A stretch of DNA of 5,261 bases from Pseudaeromonas sp041441555 (GTDB lineage: Bacteria > Pseudomonadota > Gammaproteobacteria > Enterobacterales > Aeromonadaceae), in the NCBI GenBank assembly GCA_041441555.1, contig JASDSW010000012.1, positions 1 through 5,261 on the forward strand, read 5' to 3'. A model generated the notes under the pieces. It searched no databases. It was not told the DNA's origin and saw nothing but the letters and a program-made list of their open reading frames with translations. Shown here one piece after another: positions 3,661-5,261 of this stretch (positions are counted from its first letter, which is position 1; each line of letters starts with the position of its first letter). A program made the translations under genes and the position numbers.

Positions 3661-5261
3661 TTAATTGATGGAGCGACTCTTTCTCCGCCAGCAGAGCCCG
3701 AGTAATGCCATCAGGGCCACAACCGGCACTGAGCCACCGCCGCTACTGCCACTGTCTTGGCCAACGTTACTGACTGGTAAGGCGTTTTCTAGCACGTAAT
3801 CACTCGGCACATCCTTGCTCTCCGTAAAGCTGGTACTCGGCGCTAACACGACGGGAACCACGGTCGCATTTTTGCGCTCAGCCCAGTCATCATAGCTGTC
3901 ATAGCGGTATGCCGCCGCCGTGATGGTGCCATCCTCATGGATGCTGGAAGCATAGGCCAGGTAGTAGTATTTCCCATTTTGCGCGCAGCTCTTGGTGCCA
4001 GAAACCGTCGCGCAGATCAGGTCGTTGAGCCGCCAGCTGTTGTTCGTGCTGGCATTATACAAAAACGCCTCTTGCAGTCGTGGGCTGCCGTTATACACAG
4101 CTTGGGTTTCATTCCGTTCATCGCGCCAACCGACGACCTGATTGGCCGCATTGATGGCGGCGGCCTCCGAATTGCTACCGTCATTGGGTTTATTTTCAAA
4201 CGGTACAGTGGTGACGCCAGTTTGGCTGTTGTAAACAAACATCTCGACCGGTTTGTTGCGTGATTTTTGCTTGGAATACTTCTGGTTACCGATAACCAAT
4301 CCTTGGCTGTTGGTGGCCACGGCCCAGGTGTCAATCAGATACTCCTTCCCTTGACCTGGTGCGCCATAGGGTAACGGGATCAGCGTCAATTCCCCCATCG
4401 AGACCTGACCATCGGTGATGGTGACCGGCCAGGTCACCGCCACATTGTGTCCAGAGGCAACACTGCTACCAAACTTGTCGGTCGATGAGTAGCCCACCGC
4501 CAGATAAGAGCCATCGGCTTGCGCCGCCAGTCCTAATACCGCAGCCGTTTCCAAATAATCCTTGTCATGGCGATAGTAGCTGCTGGCCAGGGTCGCGGTT
4601 GCTTCCTGGCTGGATGGCGAGGCTAGCCACAGAGCAGCCTGGGTGTTAAATCCTGGGCAGTAACGATAATCGCTGCCCGGATCTATATCGCCGTTGTAAC
4701 ATTTTTCAAGGGAGGAACTCGGCCCCGCGAGGCTAGTATTGGCAGTCCCCCCAATCAGGTAGCTGTCGTCAGCCAGCTTGAGCAGCGTATTGGCGCTGCT
4801 AAATCCCCCCACCCCGGCAAAGGTGGTTGGTGGCAGCAGATCGATATCATTGTCCCCGAGGCGCGCAAATGCCTGGCGTGGGTAGTAGTAGCCGTTTAGC
4901 GTTGAACTTGCCGTCTTGTAGCCTACATAGTAGTCAGCACTCTCGCCCAGGCGATTGATGATGCCGTCAGCCTCGGTGCGACTGGCACCATTGAGCAGGC
5001 TCTCATTCTGCGCGGTGTAATTGACCAGATCCAGGCGCCACTGTTCAGCACGGTGGCTATTGCCATCCCAGAAGGCGTTACACATGGCCGAGGACATCAG
5101 ACTGGTGCAGTCGGCGTTGTAACGATAGCGCTCCGCCAGATCCATCCCCATGGGTGCCATGTTGAAATATTGGAACCAATCGTTGGTCACTGCCCGCATA
5201 GCGACACTCTTGTCATCGGCGATACTGACTGGCCAGGGACCAAAATTCCCCGCCTTGTCGG
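3661..5261 (-). CDS. DUF3466-type exported protein with HAF-like repeats and GlyGly-CTERM tail, N-terminus cut off
   Basis: The reading frame is open to the right edge; 532 codons are visible, and the start and any signal peptide lie outside. Residues here count from the ATG at 5199. The C-terminus is a GlyGly-CTERM sorting signal: Gly/Ser-rich SGSSGGGS (483-490), hydrophobic VPVVALMALLGLCW (491-504), then RRKSRS. In this family rhombosortase cleaves the tail and the protein is passed to the envelope or type II secretion. Upstream are about five degenerate repeats ending in a hydrophobic strand (near 139-194, 219-259, 290-323, 347-381, 416-434). The clearest is AAINAANQVVGW with EAFLY, resembling HAF repeats and a beta-propeller. 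Cysteines occur in near pairs (31/40, 167/181, 396/405), fitting disulfides outside the cytoplasm. Placement beside rmf is as I recall for DUF3466 genes in Vibrio, Shewanella and Aeromonas. Family function is unknown. It ends 156 bases upstream of rmf on the same strand, with a probable terminator between. Confidence 0.8.
   Translation of the reverse strand, partial: DKAGNFGPWPVSIADDKSVAMRAVTNDWFQYFNMAPMGMDLAERYRYNADCTSLMSSAMCNAFWDGNSHRAEQWRLDLVNYTAQNESLLNGASRTEADGIINRLGESADYYVGYKTASSTLNGYYYPRQAFARLGDNDIDLLPPTTFAGVGGFSSANTLLKLADDSYLIGGTANTSLAGPSSSLEKCYNGDIDPGSDYRYCPGFNTQAALWLASPSSQEATATLASSYYRHDKDYLETAAVLGLAAQADGSYLAVGYSSTDKFGSSVASGHNVAVTWPVTITDGQVSMGELTLIPLPYGAPGQGKEYLIDTWAVATNSQGLVIGNQKYSKQKSRNKPVEMFVYNSQTGVTTVPFENKPNDGSNSEAAAINAANQVVGWRDERNETQAVYNGSPRLQEAFLYNASTNNSWRLNDLICATVSGTKSCAQNGKYYYLAYASSIHEDGTITAAAYRYDSYDDWAERKNATVVPVVLAPSTSFTESKDVPSDYVLENALPVSNVGQDSGSSGGGSVPVVALMALLGLCWRRKSRSIN

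Noticed and set aside
1..5261. Search for CRISPR arrays, tRNAs, integron attC sites, toxin-antitoxin pairs or defence genes.
   Set aside because: No regularly spaced repeats, cloverleaf sequences or recognisable proteins of these kinds were seen.

Overview
The window looks like a piece of a gammaproteobacterial chromosome. It carries lonH (ycbZ) - fabA on the + strand, facing rmf and a DUF3466-type gene on the - strand. The lonH-fabA-rmf order is familiar from Escherichia coli, Vibrio and Aeromonas. A DUF3466-like protein with a GlyGly-CTERM tail next to rmf points away from enterics, towards Aeromonadales, Vibrionales or Shewanella. RMF and FabA divergence from the E. coli proteins and a roughly balanced base composition make an Aeromonadales member my best guess. 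That assignment is inference.

Layout. Bases 1-50 hold two small hairpins of unknown origin at the cut edge. Bases 53-312 appear to be one compact - strand unit: a strong ribosome binding site, a 40-residue basic ORF I do not recognise, a structured tail and a good intrinsic terminator. Bases 313-660 are AT-rich and non-coding, with a 9-bp repeat set, a tandem 19-bp repeat and a TATAAT box ahead of lonH. Bases 661-2649 are lonH, a Lon-family serine-lysine protease with a degenerate ATPase part. Bases 2630-2670 are a packed control region for fabA: a FadR-like site inside the last codons of lonH, followed at once by a FabR-like palindrome covering the promoter. fabA (2703-3263) ends at a bidirectional terminator shared with rmf (3325-3504, - strand). 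The rmf leader has a hairpin with seven Us and an adjacent 18-bp imperfect palindrome. From 3661 to the right edge runs the - strand DUF3466-like gene, which continues beyond the window.

How it fits together. fabA makes the cis double bond precursor of unsaturated fatty acids. The FadR and FabR sites would tie it to acyl-CoA supply and to membrane unsaturation. rmf acts in stationary-phase ribosome hibernation. LonH is a predicted cytoplasmic protease of poorly known role. The DUF3466 protein is predicted to be exported and sorted by rhombosortase. I see no defence system, integron, CRISPR or prophage. The least explained parts are the left intergenic region and the rmf leader.
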